Positions 9,272 to 23,424 of a stretch of DNA of 64,000 bases are shown in pieces. Made by a program: the position numbers and the translations under genes. The notes beneath the pieces were generated by a model that worked only from the letters and a program-made list of their open reading frames with translations, did not search any database and was not told the DNA's origin. Within the stretch, counting starts at the first letter, position 1. The number at the start of each line of letters is the position of its first letter. This DNA comes from Afipia sp. P52-10. GTDB taxonomy: Bacteria > Pseudomonadota > Alphaproteobacteria > Rhizobiales > Xanthobacteraceae. The DNA lies in assembly GCF_000516555.1 (NCBI RefSeq), contig NZ_AZSJ01000003.1:2656669-2720668 (forward strand), read 5' to 3'.

Positions 9272-12034
9272 TCAAATGAGCGAAGCCATGCGGCCGGGCC
9301 GGACAATCTGTCGAAGTGCTTCCGACGTCATGATTGTTGCCGGTACATGGCGGATCAACTGACTAACGCCGACTCGCCCGATTGGGTCAATTGTGACGGT
9401 CGCGTTCAGGGTTCCCGGTTCCAGCCAACGTGTCCCACCTTGGGTCAACGGCGAGAAAAAACGCAGCGCCATAATCGTCAGTGCCTGCTTCCGGAAACGG
9501 CGCGTAAAAGCAACGACATGCTCGGCGCCAGGGCCGTCCACAGAGTGAGGAATGTACTCGCCCCTCGCAAAGAGGTCGGGATACTGCTGCCGCAGAGTCA
9601 GCAGATGCCGTGTCCACAGGAGTTTGATCTGGCCGCTGCTCCAGTTCCGCGTCGCAGCCGCGAGGTCGGCTGGCGGAGCGGCGAAGGCCGCCCGCCGCGA
9701 TCCAAAGTCGACGGGTCGCCGGTTGTCAGGGTCGACCAGCGACAAATCCCAGAACTCGGCCCCCTGGTAGAAGTCAGGAACGCCGGGCAGCGTCGCTTTC
9801 AAGGTGAGCTGGCTAAGGCTGTTCAGCGCGCCGATCAGTGCGACCCGCTTGAGGAATGCCATGAACGAATCCAAGTACTCGGCGGCGCGCCTCGGATCGA
9901 GAATGTTGTCGATGAAAGTCTTGAGGCCCCGTTCGTAGTCTGCGTTGGGATTGAGCCAGCTCGTCTGCAGTTTGGCCTCACGGACCGCCTTCTGGGCGTA
10001 CGCCTGGAAACGTGCAACGAAATCCTGATCCGGGCCTTCCAACGGCATCGCGCCAACGAGGGCTTGATACAGCATATACTCGTCGACAATCGATGGGCTG
10101 CGATGCGGGCCCACATCCGTCACGAAGCGTGCGTTGAACAACTTCCATCGTCCGACCGCTGCAGTCCATTCGCCGGAGAGTTCGGCCAGTGCAATGATGC
10201 GCATGCGGGCATCTTCGCCGCGCTTGGTATCATGCGTTGCCGTAGCCGTCATGCCGTGCGGCCACTGTTGGCTTCGCGCGATCAGCCGATGATGGAAATC
10301 GAGGATCGGCAGCGAGGACGCTGCGGGATCGCCACCGACTTCGTTCAGCGCGAGCAGCCGTGGATAACGGTAGAATGCGGTGTCTTCCAGCGCCTTGGCG
10401 ATCAAAGGTGGCGTGAACTGCTGCATCTTAAAAGCAAAACGACGAACACGCGACCGGCTATGGGGTGCGCGTCCGGGCTGCAGAAGATCAAGTGTCAACG
10501 CGTCATGCAGGAAATCGAAGACGCCCGCATCGGCGTTGAACCAGTCGGCCTGTGCCTTGCGGATCGTCGCACGGATCAATGCGCGGTCGGCGGCGGACGG
10601 GCCTTTGGCTGTGATGTAGGTACGGTACACGGGAAAATGGATGACGTAGAGGGTCAGCGCCTGCCGCAAACTATCTTCAGAGTAGTCGCGGGTGGTGTAA
10701 TGGCCCGCGGCGATCCGTGCGAGCAGGCGGGTGAGAACGGTAAACTCGCTTGCGAGCATCGTTTCGAGCACGCGTCGTTTTGCGGCTGCCAGCACGGGCG
10801 CAAAGGCAGGGGCCGAGTTGCTGGCTTGCCGCCAGATGTCGTCCAGCGCCTTGAGCCCGTGCGGTTCCACCAGGGTCTGCGTGATCGTGTTCAGCCATTC
10901 GTATCCCGTGGTCCCGTCGGCAGCGGCGAACGGCTGTAGCGTTTCGTGATGACCGACGATCTTCTCGACCACGAGATAGAAGGGGCGCGGTCTCGGCGCC
11001 TGGGCGTCCGCAATCAGCCGGCGAATGCGTTGAAGATACTGCGTCGGGTCGAGCAGACCATCGATGTGATCGATCCTCAGCCCTTGGATCTTATCTTCGG
11101 CAATCAGCCTGCGGACCAGTGTATGGACGCGGTTGAAGGTAGGACGATCCTCGACCCGCAATCCCGCCAAGCCATTGATGTCGAAGAAGCGCCGGAAGTT
11201 GATTTCGCTGCTGGCAAGACGCCAGTGGGACAGGCGATAGTGCTGCCGCTCCAGCACATGATGAAGAGCGAGCACTTGCGGCATGCCGGCGGTCGCGCGA
11301 AAGGCTTCCAAGCCGCGGGCGATGAGTTTGGCCGCGCCTGGAATCTCGGCAAGCTGTTGCTTCAAAAGCTGCACTTGCCGACGCTCTGGATGCTTCTTTC
11401 CGCCGAACGCTGCGGCGAGCGAAAGCAACCCTCGGCCTGTATCACTCGTGTTCTCTTCCGCGTGAGCGACTATCATGCGTAAGAGATCGCCGTATCGCTC
11501 GGGGGCGATTGGCAGCCGGTTTTCATAATAGCGGGCGTAGAAGGACCCGGCCTGGGGGTCGAAACAGAGTTCGATTTCCCCGCGGTTGAGCGCCTCGCCG
11601 TAGGACGCTCCGAGGATCGGCAGCAGCAGCCTCGGTTTCGTGCGATGCGGCAGCATATCCCAGTCGATGTCGAATGAACTGGCGAAAGGCGACTTCGGTC
11701 CCCACTCGAGGACATCCAGCCACCACGCGTTATCGGCACCATGCACGCCCATATGGTTTGGGACGAAGTCGAGGATCAGGCCGAGATCGTTGGCCTTCAG
11801 CGCCGCACTGAATCGTTCGAATCCGATGTCGCCGCCGAGCTCCGGATTGAACGTCGTGTGATCGACCACGTCGTAGCCATGGCTGCTTCCCTGGCGCGCT
11901 TTCATGAATGGCGAGACGTAGACATGGCTGATGCCGAGCGACTTCAGATAGGGAACGACCGCAGCCGCATCCTCGAAACGAAAGGCAGCGTTGAGTTGCA
12001 GACGATATGTGGCGATAGGCACAGCAGGAGGCAT
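9272..12034 (-). CDS. treY: Malto-oligosyltrehalose synthase
   Basis: About 920 residues. GH13 enzyme that converts the reducing-end linkage of maltodextrins to alpha,alpha-1,1, giving maltooligosyl trehalose for TreZ. Seen: N-terminal IATYRLQLNAAFRFEDAAAVVPYL, the nucleophile motif GLRIDHIDGLLDP, the acid/base segment LVVEKIVG, and the GTTGYEWLN and THDTKRGEDARMRI motifs typical of TreY. The chosen ATG overlaps the treZ stop as ATGA and has GGAGGA upstream, so the two are translationally coupled. Adjacent treZ confirms the TreY-TreZ route from glycogen to trehalose. Confidence 0.95.
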   Translation of the reverse strand: MPPAVPIATYRLQLNAAFRFEDAAAVVPYLKSLGISHVYVSPFMKARQGSSHGYDVVDHTTFNPELGGDIGFERFSAALKANDLGLILDFVPNHMGVHGADNAWWLDVLEWGPKSPFASSFDIDWDMLPHRTKPRLLLPILGASYGEALNRGEIELCFDPQAGSFYARYYENRLPIAPERYGDLLRMIVAHAEENTSDTGRGLLSLAAAFGGKKHPERRQVQLLKQQLAEIPGAAKLIARGLEAFRATAGMPQVLALHHVLERQHYRLSHWRLASSEINFRRFFDINGLAGLRVEDRPTFNRVHTLVRRLIAEDKIQGLRIDHIDGLLDPTQYLQRIRRLIADAQAPRPRPFYLVVEKIVGHHETLQPFAAADGTTGYEWLNTITQTLVEPHGLKALDDIWRQASNSAPAFAPVLAAAKRRVLETMLASEFTVLTRLLARIAAGHYTTRDYSEDSLRQALTLYVIHFPVYRTYITAKGPSAADRALIRATIRKAQADWFNADAGVFDFLHDALTLDLLQPGRAPHSRSRVRRFAFKMQQFTPPLIAKALEDTAFYRYPRLLALNEVGGDPAASSLPILDFHHRLIARSQQWPHGMTATATHDTKRGEDARMRIIALAELSGEWTAAVGRWKLFNARFVTDVGPHRSPSIVDEYMLYQALVGAMPLEGPDQDFVARFQAYAQKAVREAKLQTSWLNPNADYERGLKTFIDNILDPRRAAEYLDSFMAFLKRVALIGALNSLSQLTLKATLPGVPDFYQGAEFWDLSLVDPDNRRPVDFGSRRAAFAAPPADLAAATRNWSSGQIKLLWTRHLLTLRQQYPDLFARGEYIPHSVDGPGAEHVVAFTRRFRKQALTIMALRFFSPLTQGGTRWLEPGTLNATVTIDPIGRVGVSQLIRHVPATIMTSEALRQIVRPGRMASLI

Positions 12035-13806
12035 CACTGTCCTCCGATCACCCAGAACGCAGACCACGGCGGCAGCCGTTCAGGCGGATGGCCGCCCCAA
12101 ATCGGTCGGCCGCGTATGGGCAGATGGATCCGTGTTGCAAGTCTCGGCGAGATATTCGCAAGCAGGGTCAGCGCTTCCCCCTTGGCCAGCCGCCACTCCG
12201 CATGCAGCGTGCGATCGGGTTGGATATCGCCTTCGCCGAAGCTAGCCTCCTTCACGCGCGGTATGATCTCAGTGCGGCGTACCGCAAGAAGCGCCGTCAC
12301 CAAAGCATGCCGCTCCCGCTGCGTTGCGTCGCGCTGGTGCCAATGCAGTTTTGCGGACTGGAACGTGGAGTCAGCCAAGGGATCGGGTACCTCGTTGCCA
12401 TACGCATCATAGGCTTCCGCGAATTCGATGCGCCGTCCGCGGCGGATGGCGTCTGCCAGCTCGCCGTGGAAGTCGCAGAAGAACGGGAACGGCGTACGTG
12501 CGCCAAACTCCTCACCCATGAAGAGCAGTGGCGGCATGGGCGACAGCAGCGTGATCGCGAGTGCAGCTTCAATCGCTTTCGGGTCCGCCGACCATTCCAG
12601 TCGGTCGCCCAGGGCGCGATTGCCGACTTGGTCGTGATTCTGCAGGAAAGTCACGAACGCTGCAGGCGGCACTCCCTTCGTTGGTTCGCCCCGTGACTGC
12701 CCGCCTCGATGGGCCGATGCCTCGCCCTGATAGGCGAAGCCGCTCTTGAGCATGCGGGCGATCAGCCTCTCCGGACTGCGCGCATAATCGATATAGTAGC
12801 CGTGCGTTTCGCCTGTCAGCAAAACATGCCAGGCGTGGTGATAGTCGTCGTTCCATTGGGCGCTGAATGGTGCCGCTGACGCAGGCTCGGCTGGCCTGAT
12901 GAGCGATGCACGGTTGTCGTCATTCTCAAGAACGAGATGAATGTGGCGGCGGGTTTCAGCTGCGAGCCTGGCTACGGCTTGGCTAAGCTCGCCCAGCATG
13001 GCAAGTCCACCAGGCTCGTGCAGCGCATGCACCGCATCGAGGCGCAATCCGTCGAAGCGATAGTTCTGCAGCCAATGCAGTGCGTTATCGATTGCGAAGG
13101 CGCGGACCTCCGAAACTGTGTAGTCGATCGCGCGCCCCCAGGGTGTTTCCGCGTCGTTGAAGAATGACGGCGCGTAGCGCGCAAGATAATTCCCTTCCGG
13201 GCCGAAGTGATTGTAAACCACATCCAGGAACACCATCAGGCCCCGCAGGTGAGCCTGATCAACCAAGGTGCGCAGATCATCCGGGGTGCCGTAGGTGTGA
13301 TCGGGGGCGTACCACAGCACGCCGTCGTATCCCCAGTTGCGCGCGCCCGGAAAATCGGCGAGCGGCATCAGCTCAATGGCGGTAATGCCGGTCCCGACCA
13401 GATCATCGAGCCGCTCGATCATGGCGCGATACGTTCCTTCGGGCGTGAAGGCCCCGACATGACATTCCAGAAAAACGGCCTCGTGCCAGGGGCGGCCGCG
13501 CCAATTCTTGGCTTGCCAGCGAAATGCTGCGTGATCAATGACCTCGCTCGGTCCGGATATATCCTCGGGCTGAAATGCGGAGGCAGGATCCGGCACGTCA
13601 TTGCCGTCATCTACTCTGAAGCGGTAGGTCAGGCCCGCGCTTGCGCCGGGGAGATCGACGATGAACCAGCCCGGGCGGTCGGCCGTGCGTGTCATCACAT
13701 GGGCGTGGCCTTGCACGATCGCTTCGATCTTGCGCGCAGCAGGAGCCCACAGCCGTAGCGAGACGCCGGTCTTGGTCAGTTGCGGGCCATGCAATGCGGG
13801 GGTCAT
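12034..13806 (-). CDS. treZ: Malto-oligosyltrehalose trehalohydrolase
   Basis: 590 residues. GH13 enzyme that cuts trehalose from maltooligosyl trehalose made by TreY. The order is an N-terminal carbohydrate-binding fold (GVSLRLWAPAARKIEAIV), a catalytic barrel with FDGLRLDAVHAL (nucleophile Asp), HLVLENDDN (acid/base Glu) and FLQNHDQVGNRALGDRL (transition-state Asp), and a small C-terminal beta domain. Its ATG overlaps the glgX stop by 4 bp and its own stop overlaps treY by 3 bp. This fits a stoichiometric TreY-TreZ pair in the operon. Confidence 0.95.
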   Translation of the reverse strand: MTPALHGPQLTKTGVSLRLWAPAARKIEAIVQGHAHVMTRTADRPGWFIVDLPGASAGLTYRFRVDDGNDVPDPASAFQPEDISGPSEVIDHAAFRWQAKNWRGRPWHEAVFLECHVGAFTPEGTYRAMIERLDDLVGTGITAIELMPLADFPGARNWGYDGVLWYAPDHTYGTPDDLRTLVDQAHLRGLMVFLDVVYNHFGPEGNYLARYAPSFFNDAETPWGRAIDYTVSEVRAFAIDNALHWLQNYRFDGLRLDAVHALHEPGGLAMLGELSQAVARLAAETRRHIHLVLENDDNRASLIRPAEPASAAPFSAQWNDDYHHAWHVLLTGETHGYYIDYARSPERLIARMLKSGFAYQGEASAHRGGQSRGEPTKGVPPAAFVTFLQNHDQVGNRALGDRLEWSADPKAIEAALAITLLSPMPPLLFMGEEFGARTPFPFFCDFHGELADAIRRGRRIEFAEAYDAYGNEVPDPLADSTFQSAKLHWHQRDATQRERHALVTALLAVRRTEIIPRVKEASFGEGDIQPDRTLHAEWRLAKGEALTLLANISPRLATRIHLPIRGRPIWGGHPPERLPPWSAFWVIGGQ

Positions 13807-15878
13807 GGCCTGCTCTCGTATACGATGACGCTGCGCGGCGCAGCGGTCGTCACCGTGCCTGCCTTCAGAGACACGGCGCCCGACTTACCGGACGTGGTGT
13901 CGAGCCGGAGCGTCCATGTGGGACAGTTGTCGAATTTCGGTAATGTGAAATCAATCGGCTCCGGCGCTGCGTTGAGTACGATGAATAGCGTGGCACCGAC
14001 CGGATCGAGCGGCCCCAGGGCATAAGACAGAAACCGGCCCTCGGGAAAATTCCAGTCGGCTTCGGTCATTTCCGTCGCTTGCGGCGTGAGCCACAGCGCG
14101 CCGAAGCTGCCATCCGGCCGTTTGCCGGTGACCCAATGGCGGGCCCTTAACTGGGGGAATTCCCTGCGTAATGCCGTCAATGTCGCTACGAACGGGGTCA
14201 TGTCGTCCGGCGTGCCGAGTTGGGTCCAGTCGACCCATCCGGTCTCGTTGTCCTGACAGTAGACGTTGTTGTTGCCGCCTTGGCTGTTACCGACCTCGTC
14301 GCCAGCAAGCAGCAGCGGCACCCCCTGGGCCAGCATCAGGCAGGCGAGCTGGTTCTTCCGCAATTGTCGTCGCAAGGCGTTGATGTCTGGATCGTCTGTC
14401 GGCCCCTCGTGTCCACAGTTGATGCTGTGGTTATGATCGGAGCCGTCGCGGTTGTCCTCGCCATTGGCTTCATTGTGCTTGGTGTCGTAGGCGTAGAGAT
14501 CGGCCAGTGTAAAGCCATCGTGGACGGTGATGTGGTTGATGCTCGCGCGTGGCGAGCGGCCATCGTGATTGAACAGGTCGGATGAGCCGGTCATCCGACT
14601 GCTGACTTCGCCGATCAAGCTGCCTTCGCCGGCCCAGTAGCGCCGCAGCGCGCCGCGATAGCGGTCGTTCCATTCCGACCATTGTGATGGAAACTGACCG
14701 ACTTGATAGCCGCCGAGCCCGATGTCCCAGGGCTCGGCAATCAGTTTGGCAGCCGCGAGCACCGGATCCTGACGCACGGCCGTCAGGAACGTGCTGTGCT
14801 GGTCGAAGCCGTTCGGTCCTCGCGCAAGAGTGCTGGCGAGATCAAACCGAAAGCCATCAATGTGACAGACCTCGATCCAGTAGCGCAGCGAATCCATGAC
14901 CATCTGCAGGACCCGCGTGTTTGTGAGGTTCAGTGAATTGCCGGTCCCGGTAAAGTCGTCGTAGTAGCGGCCGCTCTGCGGCGACAGCCAATAGTAAGAC
15001 GCATTGTCGATGCCGCGGAACGACAACGTCGGTCCGAGATGATTGCCTTCCGCGGTGTGATTGTAAACGACATCGAGGAGAACCTCGAAACCGGCATCAT
15101 GCAGGCGGGCGACAGCGGTGCGGAATTCATCAAGCGCACCGTTCTGGGCATAGCGCAGCTCCGGTGCGAAGAATGCGATGGTGTTATAGCCCCAATAGTT
15201 GACGAGCTTGCGCTCCACGAGCGGACGATCGTCGATGAAGGCGTGAATCGGAAGCAGCTCGATCGTCGTTACGCCGAGCCGTTTGAGATGATCGATCAAT
15301 GCTGTCGATCCCAGCGCGCGATACGTACCGCGCATCGCCGGTGGAACATCTTTGTGCAGTTGCGTGAGGCCTTTGACGTGCGCCTCGTAGATGATGGTGT
15401 CTTCCCAGGCAATATTGGGGCGCAGCTCGCGACGGCCCCAGTTGAAGGTCTCGTCGACGACGACGGCCTTCGGCACGCCGCGGGCGTTGTCACGCCGGTC
15501 AAAAGAAAGATCGAGCCGAGGACTCCCCGTCCGATAGCCGAAATGGGCGTCGCTCCAGACCAGGCGTCCCGCCAAACGTTTCGCATAAGGGTCGAGCAGC
15601 AGCTTATTGGCGTTGAACCGATGCCCACGTTCCGGATCGTACGGGCCATAAACGCGATAGCCATAGAGCTGGCCAGGTGACACCTCGCTGAAGTAGCCGT
15701 GCCAGACGTCTTCGGTCCGCTCTGGCAGAGCAATCCGTTCGATCTCGCGGCGGCCCTGACCGTCGAACAGGCACAACTCGACCCTCTCGGCATGAGCGGA
15801 GAAGAGCGCGAAGTTTGTGCCTCGACCGTCCCAAGTGGCACCAAGACGGACGGGTGAGCCTTCTGAAATCCGCATCAT
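13803..15878 (-). CDS. glgX: Glycogen debranching enzyme
   Basis: About 691 residues. GH13 isoamylase-type debranching enzyme that hydrolyses alpha-1,6 branches of phosphorylase-limit glucan. The N-terminal CBM48 module starts [33 protein letters not shown]. Catalytic segments are [27 protein letters not shown], and [12 protein letters not shown] followed by the GlgX-specific [12 protein letters not shown]. The start is one of two ATGs in tandem at the glgB stop (TGATG arrangement); a further 74 codons of open frame upstream lie inside glgB and are unlikely to be translated. It may supply linear maltodextrins to TreY and MalQ. Confidence 0.93.
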   Translation of the reverse strand: MMRISEGSPVRLGATWDGRGTNFALFSAHAERVELCLFDGQGRREIERIALPERTEDVWHGYFSEVSPGQLYGYRVYGPYDPERGHRFNANKLLLDPYAKRLAGRLVWSDAHFGYRTGSPRLDLSFDRRDNARGVPKAVVVDETFNWGRRELRPNIAWEDTIIYEAHVKGLTQLHKDVPPAMRGTYRALGSTALIDHLKRLGVTTIELLPIHAFIDDRPLVERKLVNYWGYNTIAFFAPELRYAQNGALDEFRTAVARLHDAGFEVLLDVVYNHTAEGNHLGPTLSFRGIDNASYYWLSPQSGRYYDDFTGTGNSLNLTNTRVLQMVMDSLRYWIEVCHIDGFRFDLASTLARGPNGFDQHSTFLTAVRQDPVLAAAKLIAEPWDIGLGGYQVGQFPSQWSEWNDRYRGALRRYWAGEGSLIGEVSSRMTGSSDLFNHDGRSPRASINHITVHDGFTLADLYAYDTKHNEANGEDNRDGSDHNHSINCGHEGPTDDPDINALRRQLRKNQLACLMLAQGVPLLLAGDEVGNSQGGNNNVYCQDNETGWVDWTQLGTPDDMTPFVATLTALRREFPQLRARHWVTGKRPDGSFGALWLTPQATEMTEADWNFPEGRFLSYALGPLDPVGATLFIVLNAAPEPIDFTLPKFDNCPTWTLRLDTTSGKSGAVSLKAGTVTTAAPRSVIVYESRP

Positions 15879-18021
15879 CGAGAGTCCGGTGTGAGAAAGA
15901 TCACGGCCAACGGCGGGATCGTCAATTGCAGGTGAGGGAGCGCGCCGGCAGATGTCTGCAGGCTCCCTCGATTGCCGACGTCGCTGCCTCCGTAGTACCG
16001 GGAATCGGTATTCAGCAACTCGCGCCATTGCCCGGCAAACGGCACACGGATCTTGTAGTCGTGGTAGACATTGGGCGTGAAGTTCGCAACCACCAGACAT
16101 TGATCATGACCGTTGCGGCTCTTGCGCATCCATGCGAAGACGCTGCGGTTGACGTCGGATGTGATCAGCCATTCGAATCCGGTCGGGTGGCAATCGAGAT
16201 CATGCAACGCGGGTGTGCTGCGATAGAGCCGGTTCAAGTCGCGGATCAGACTCTGCACGCCACGATGCCGTTCGTTCTCAAGCAGGTGCCAATCCAACGA
16301 GTGATCATGATTCCATTCTCGCTCCTGACCGAACTCCGCGCCCATGAACAGGAGCTTTTTGCCGGGATGGCCGTACATGAAGCCGTAGTACGCGCGCAGG
16401 TTGGCGAACCGCTGCCACGCATCGCCCGGCATGCGGCCGAGGATGGAGCGCTTGCCGTGTACGACTTCGTCGTGCGACAGCGGTAGGATGAAGTTTTCCG
16501 AGAAGGCATAGTGTAAGCCGAATAGGATCTGATCATGATGATGCTTGCGATGAACAGGATCCTTGCTGATGTAATTCAGCGTGTCGTGCATCCATCCCAT
16601 ATTCCATTTGTAACCGAAGCCCAGGCCGCCGTATTCAATCGGGCGAGAGACGTTCGGCCAGGCGGTCGACTCTTCGGCGATGGTGGTTGCGTGCGGAAAG
16701 CGGGCGAAGACCTCGCGGTTGAAGCGGCGTAGGAATTCGATCGCCTCCAGGTTTTCGCGGCCGCCGTACTTGTTGGGGATCCAGCCTCCGGCCGGACGGC
16801 TGTAGTCGAGATAGAGCATCGAGGCGACGGCATCGACGCGCAGTCCGTCGATGCCATAGCGGTCAAGCCAGAACAGGGCGTTGGCGACCAGGAGATTGAC
16901 CACCTCGGTTCGTCCGTAGTTGTAGATCAGGGTGCCCCAGTCCAGGTGGCGCCCTTGCATCGGATTGGCGTGCTCATAAAGCGCGGTGCCGTCGAATTGG
17001 CCGAGGCCGTGCGGATCGTCGGGGAAATGGCCGGGTACCCAGTCGACCAGGACGCCAAGGCCTGCGCGATGGCAGGCGTCGATCAGGTGAGCAAAGTCGT
17101 CGGGCGATCCGAACCGGCTGGTGGGGGCGAACAGACCGGTGGGTTGATAGCCCCATGATCCATCGAACGGATGTTCACTGATCGGCATCAGCTCGACATG
17201 CGTGAAGCCGAGATCGCTGGCATAGGCTGGCAGCGTTTCGGCGAGTTCGCGGTAGGTCAACCAGCTGTTGTCGGTCTTGCGTTGCCACGAACCGAGGTGA
17301 ACTTCATAGATCGAGACCGGAGAGCTCAGCGCGTTGATGTCGGCCTGTACTGGAGCGGGTTGCGGCAGGGCCTCCACATCAAAGACGATCGATGCGGTCT
17401 TCGGGCGCACCTCGGCAGCGAAGGCGAGGGGGTCAGCCTTCTGAGGGAGGTGTTTGCCGGCCCGGCTGCGGATCGCGAACTTGTAGCGATCACCCGCCTT
17501 TGCTCCCGGTACGAACAGCTCCCAATAACCCTTGCCGCGCACCCGCATCGGATGCTGGTGAGAATTCCAAAGGTTGAAATCGCCGACCACCGAGACACTG
17601 CGTGCGTTCGGGGCAAACACGACGAATCCGATGCCATTCACGTCGTCACGTGTGAGCGGATGAGCGCCGAGCTTGTCATAGAGACGCTGATGTGTGCCCT
17701 CGCCCAGCAAGTACAGGTCAAAATCGGATAGGATGGGCGGGAAGCGGTAAGGGTCTTCGATCTCGACGGTCTCGTTGCCGAAACGGGCCCGTAGGCGGTA
17801 GCGATCGGCGCCGTCCGGGAGCTCACCTGCAAACAGACCACCGTTATGAATGCGCGTCATCGGACACGTCGCGCCCGACGCGCTGATGACCTCGACATGA
17901 GACGCATCTGGCAGGTAGGCCCGGACGATACTATGACCGTTCTCCTCGTGCCGACCCAGATAGCTGAACGGGTCCGAGTGATGACCGCGGAGAATGGCAT
18001 GCGCTTCGGCGGGAAGATTGC

Positions 18022-18025
<4 letters not shown>
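15875..18025 (-). CDS. glgB: 1,4-alpha-glucan branching enzyme
   Basis: 716 residues, full length. It transfers alpha-1,4 chains to alpha-1,6 positions to make branched glycogen. Domains are an N-terminal GlgB N1-like segment ([22 protein letters not shown]), a CBM48 module ([20 protein letters not shown]), a GH13 barrel with [20 protein letters not shown] (nucleophile about residue 398), [10 protein letters not shown] (acid/base about 450) and [14 protein letters not shown], and a C-terminal all-beta domain. It overlaps treS-mak by 4 bp (ATGA) upstream and glgX downstream. In a GlgE pathway it branches the linear chains extended from maltose-1-phosphate. Confidence 0.96.
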
Positions 18026-21300
<3,275 letters not shown>

Positions 21301-21309
21301 GATGTGCGC

Positions 21310-23313
21310 TCATGCGATGCAACGAAACAGCAGCGCCGGATCTTGGGTCGGGTCGAGGCGCAGTCGGACGCCACCCCACTCGACGGCATGCCGTTCTCGG
21401 GTGAAAAGGTTTTCGAGTGCGATTGGCGGCTGCCGCTGATCGGGTGGGCCGATCATGATGCCATCGAGTGGCAGCCAGAACTCCCGATAATCGCGGGTCA
21501 GAGCGATCGCGATGACGACCGTATTGGTCGCGGCGGTATCCTGTTTGGTGAAGGCAATGGTGCTGTCATTATCGACCGGCAGGAAGCGCAGGTTGCGAGT
21601 TTGCAGAAACGCGGGATTTGCGCGCCGTGCCGCATTGAGCGCGGTGATATAAGGCTTGATGTTGCCGGGTTTGTTCCAGTCGCGTGTCCGGATCTCATAC
21701 TTCTCTGAATTGAGATACTCCTCCTTGCCGGGGACAGGTTCATGCTCAAGGAGTTCGAAACCGTTATAGATGCCGTAATTTCCCGACAACGTTGCAGCGA
21801 GTGCGACGCGTGACTTGAACATCCAGGGGTCGCCGCCCTGCAAATGAAATGGCAGAATGTCCGGCGTATTGACGAAGAAATTCGGGCGATAATAGTCGCG
21901 CTCCGGATAGCCGGTGAGTTCGTTTAGATAGGCTTCGATCTCCCACTTCTGCGTACGCCAGGTGAAGTAGGTGTAGGATTGAGTAAAGCCGAGCTTTGCG
22001 AGTCCCTTCATGAGCTTTGGGCGGGTGAAGGCTTCCGATAGGAAGATCACGCCAGGATGCCGCGATTGCACCTCGTGGATCAGCCATTCCCAGAAATTGA
22101 GCGGCTTGGTATGCGGATTGTCGACCCGAAAGATGCGGACGCCCTGATCGACCCAGAACAGGAATACATCGCGCAGCGCATTCCAAAGCGAGCCGGCGTC
22201 TTCCGAACTGAAATCCGGATTGACGATGTCTTCGTACTTCTTGGGCGGGTTCTCGGCGTAGCGGATCGAGCCATCGGGCCGGCGCTTGAACCACTCAGGA
22301 TGCTGACGCAGCCAGGGGTGGTCAGGGGAGCATTGAATGGCGATGTCGAGCGCAACTTCGAGGCCATGCTGCTCGCAGGCGCGGATCAGCGCGTGAAAAT
22401 CATCGAGCGTTCCGAGCTCCGGATGGACGGCTGTATGTCCGCCTTCAGCCGAACCGATCGCGTAGGGGCTGCCTGGATCGCCAGGTTCAGCCGTCAGCGA
22501 ATTGTTGCGGCCTTTCCGATTTGTGGTTCCGATCGGGTGAATCGGTGTGAAGTAGAGCACGTCGAAACCCATCGCGGCGATATCGGGCAGGCGCGCGATG
22601 CAATCGCGAAACGTGCCATGCTGTCCAGGGACGGCGCTCTGGCTGCGCGGCACCATTTCGTACCAGGCACCTGCAACGGCGCGGGGACGGTCAATGGTCA
22701 GAGGGTAGAGACGAGAGCGGGTGAGATCGCTGCGATCCTGGCTCGCTGTCATTGCGGCACTGAGCGCCTCATCAAGCAGAACGTCGCTCGCTCCGGTGCG
22801 AAGATAGAGATCGAGCTTGCTCCGAATGAGATCGCTGGCCTCCGCCGTTGCGTTCAGTGGAAGCGCCAGCAGTGCGGCACCTTCCAGACCATCGATTGCC
22901 ACGTCCTGACCGGCTTCTAGCTTGAGCTCGAAGCCGTGCTTCCAAGTTGCGAACGTGTCGGTCCAAGCCTCGATCGCATACACGTAGAGTCCCGGCTCGG
23001 CCGGCGTGAAGCTTCCAACCCAGCGGTCATTATCATGCAGTTGCATCCGTGTTCGTTGCCACTGCGCGTCACCCTCCCGCCGCCAAATCAGGTCGGCCGC
23101 AAGGATATCGTGCCCGCTGCGAAAAATGTCTGCCCAGACATCGATCATCTCGCCGGCCGGACGTTTGATCGGATAACGTCCTCCCTCGATGCTGGGATAG
23201 ACGTCTTCGATATGAAACGCTCCAGCGGTGGCGCCGTGCTCGCCTGGACGCAATGGAAGATTCTTCTGTGCAGAGACAGACATTCGAGACGGCCTAGCTT
23301 CGTTGGTTGCCAT
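21310..23313 (-). CDS. glgE: Alpha-1,4-glucan:maltose-1-phosphate maltosyltransferase
   Basis: About 667 residues, GH13_3. It extends alpha-1,4-glucan using maltose-1-phosphate. Seen: IEDVYPSIEGGRYPIKRPAGE at the N-terminus, the nucleophile segment VRIFRVDNPHTKPLNFWEWL (about residue 396), the acid/base segment IFLSEAFTRPKLM, and SYTYFTWRTQKWEIEAYL, all GlgE hallmarks. Starts: GTG at 23316, ATG at 23313 (GAGG 10 bases upstream) and ATG at 23283 are all possible. If transcription starts from the GGAAC-type element discussed at 23337, the 23283 start would leave a more normal leader. First gene of the minus-strand operon, divergent from malQ. Confidence 0.95.
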   Translation of the reverse strand: MATNEARPSRMSVSAQKNLPLRPGEHGATAGAFHIEDVYPSIEGGRYPIKRPAGEMIDVWADIFRSGHDILAADLIWRREGDAQWQRTRMQLHDNDRWVGSFTPAEPGLYVYAIEAWTDTFATWKHGFELKLEAGQDVAIDGLEGAALLALPLNATAEASDLIRSKLDLYLRTGASDVLLDEALSAAMTASQDRSDLTRSRLYPLTIDRPRAVAGAWYEMVPRSQSAVPGQHGTFRDCIARLPDIAAMGFDVLYFTPIHPIGTTNRKGRNNSLTAEPGDPGSPYAIGSAEGGHTAVHPELGTLDDFHALIRACEQHGLEVALDIAIQCSPDHPWLRQHPEWFKRRPDGSIRYAENPPKKYEDIVNPDFSSEDAGSLWNALRDVFLFWVDQGVRIFRVDNPHTKPLNFWEWLIHEVQSRHPGVIFLSEAFTRPKLMKGLAKLGFTQSYTYFTWRTQKWEIEAYLNELTGYPERDYYRPNFFVNTPDILPFHLQGGDPWMFKSRVALAATLSGNYGIYNGFELLEHEPVPGKEEYLNSEKYEIRTRDWNKPGNIKPYITALNAARRANPAFLQTRNLRFLPVDNDSTIAFTKQDTAATNTVVIAIALTRDYREFWLPLDGIMIGPPDQRQPPIALENLFTRERHAVEWGGVRLRLDPTQDPALLFRCIA

Positions 23314-23336
23314 CACTAATGCGCCTCATCAAGCAG

Positions 23337-23353
23337 AAGTTCCTGCGGAACTT
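23337..23353. promoter_or_regulatory. 17-bp palindrome in the glgE/malQ divergent promoter, possible paired EcfG-type elements
   Basis: Perfect palindrome AAGTTCCTGCGGAACTT. It places GGAAC on each strand (23347-23351 for malQ; complement of 23339-23343 for glgE). On both strands a CATT follows 17 bp later (23369-23372 and complement of 23318-23321). The alphaproteobacterial general-stress sigma factor EcfG recognises GGAAC-N16/17-CGTT, so this is a near match on both sides, with one mismatch at the -10. It could instead be a simple repressor site. Confidence 0.5.
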
Positions 23354-23424
23354 GGCGTCGGGGCGACGCATTGAACCCAAGTCGTCGATGAGCGTTTCTC
23401 TGAGGATCGTGATCAGGATAGCCG

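Noticed and set aside
9347-10939. 530-residue plus-strand open frame inside treY
   Set aside because: Antisense to a clear GH13 enzyme; no homology and typical high-GC shadow composition.
15879-16100. 74-codon N-terminal extension of GlgX
   Set aside because: It lies inside glgB in another frame; the CBM48 start and the TGATG overlap fix the start at 15878 or 15875.
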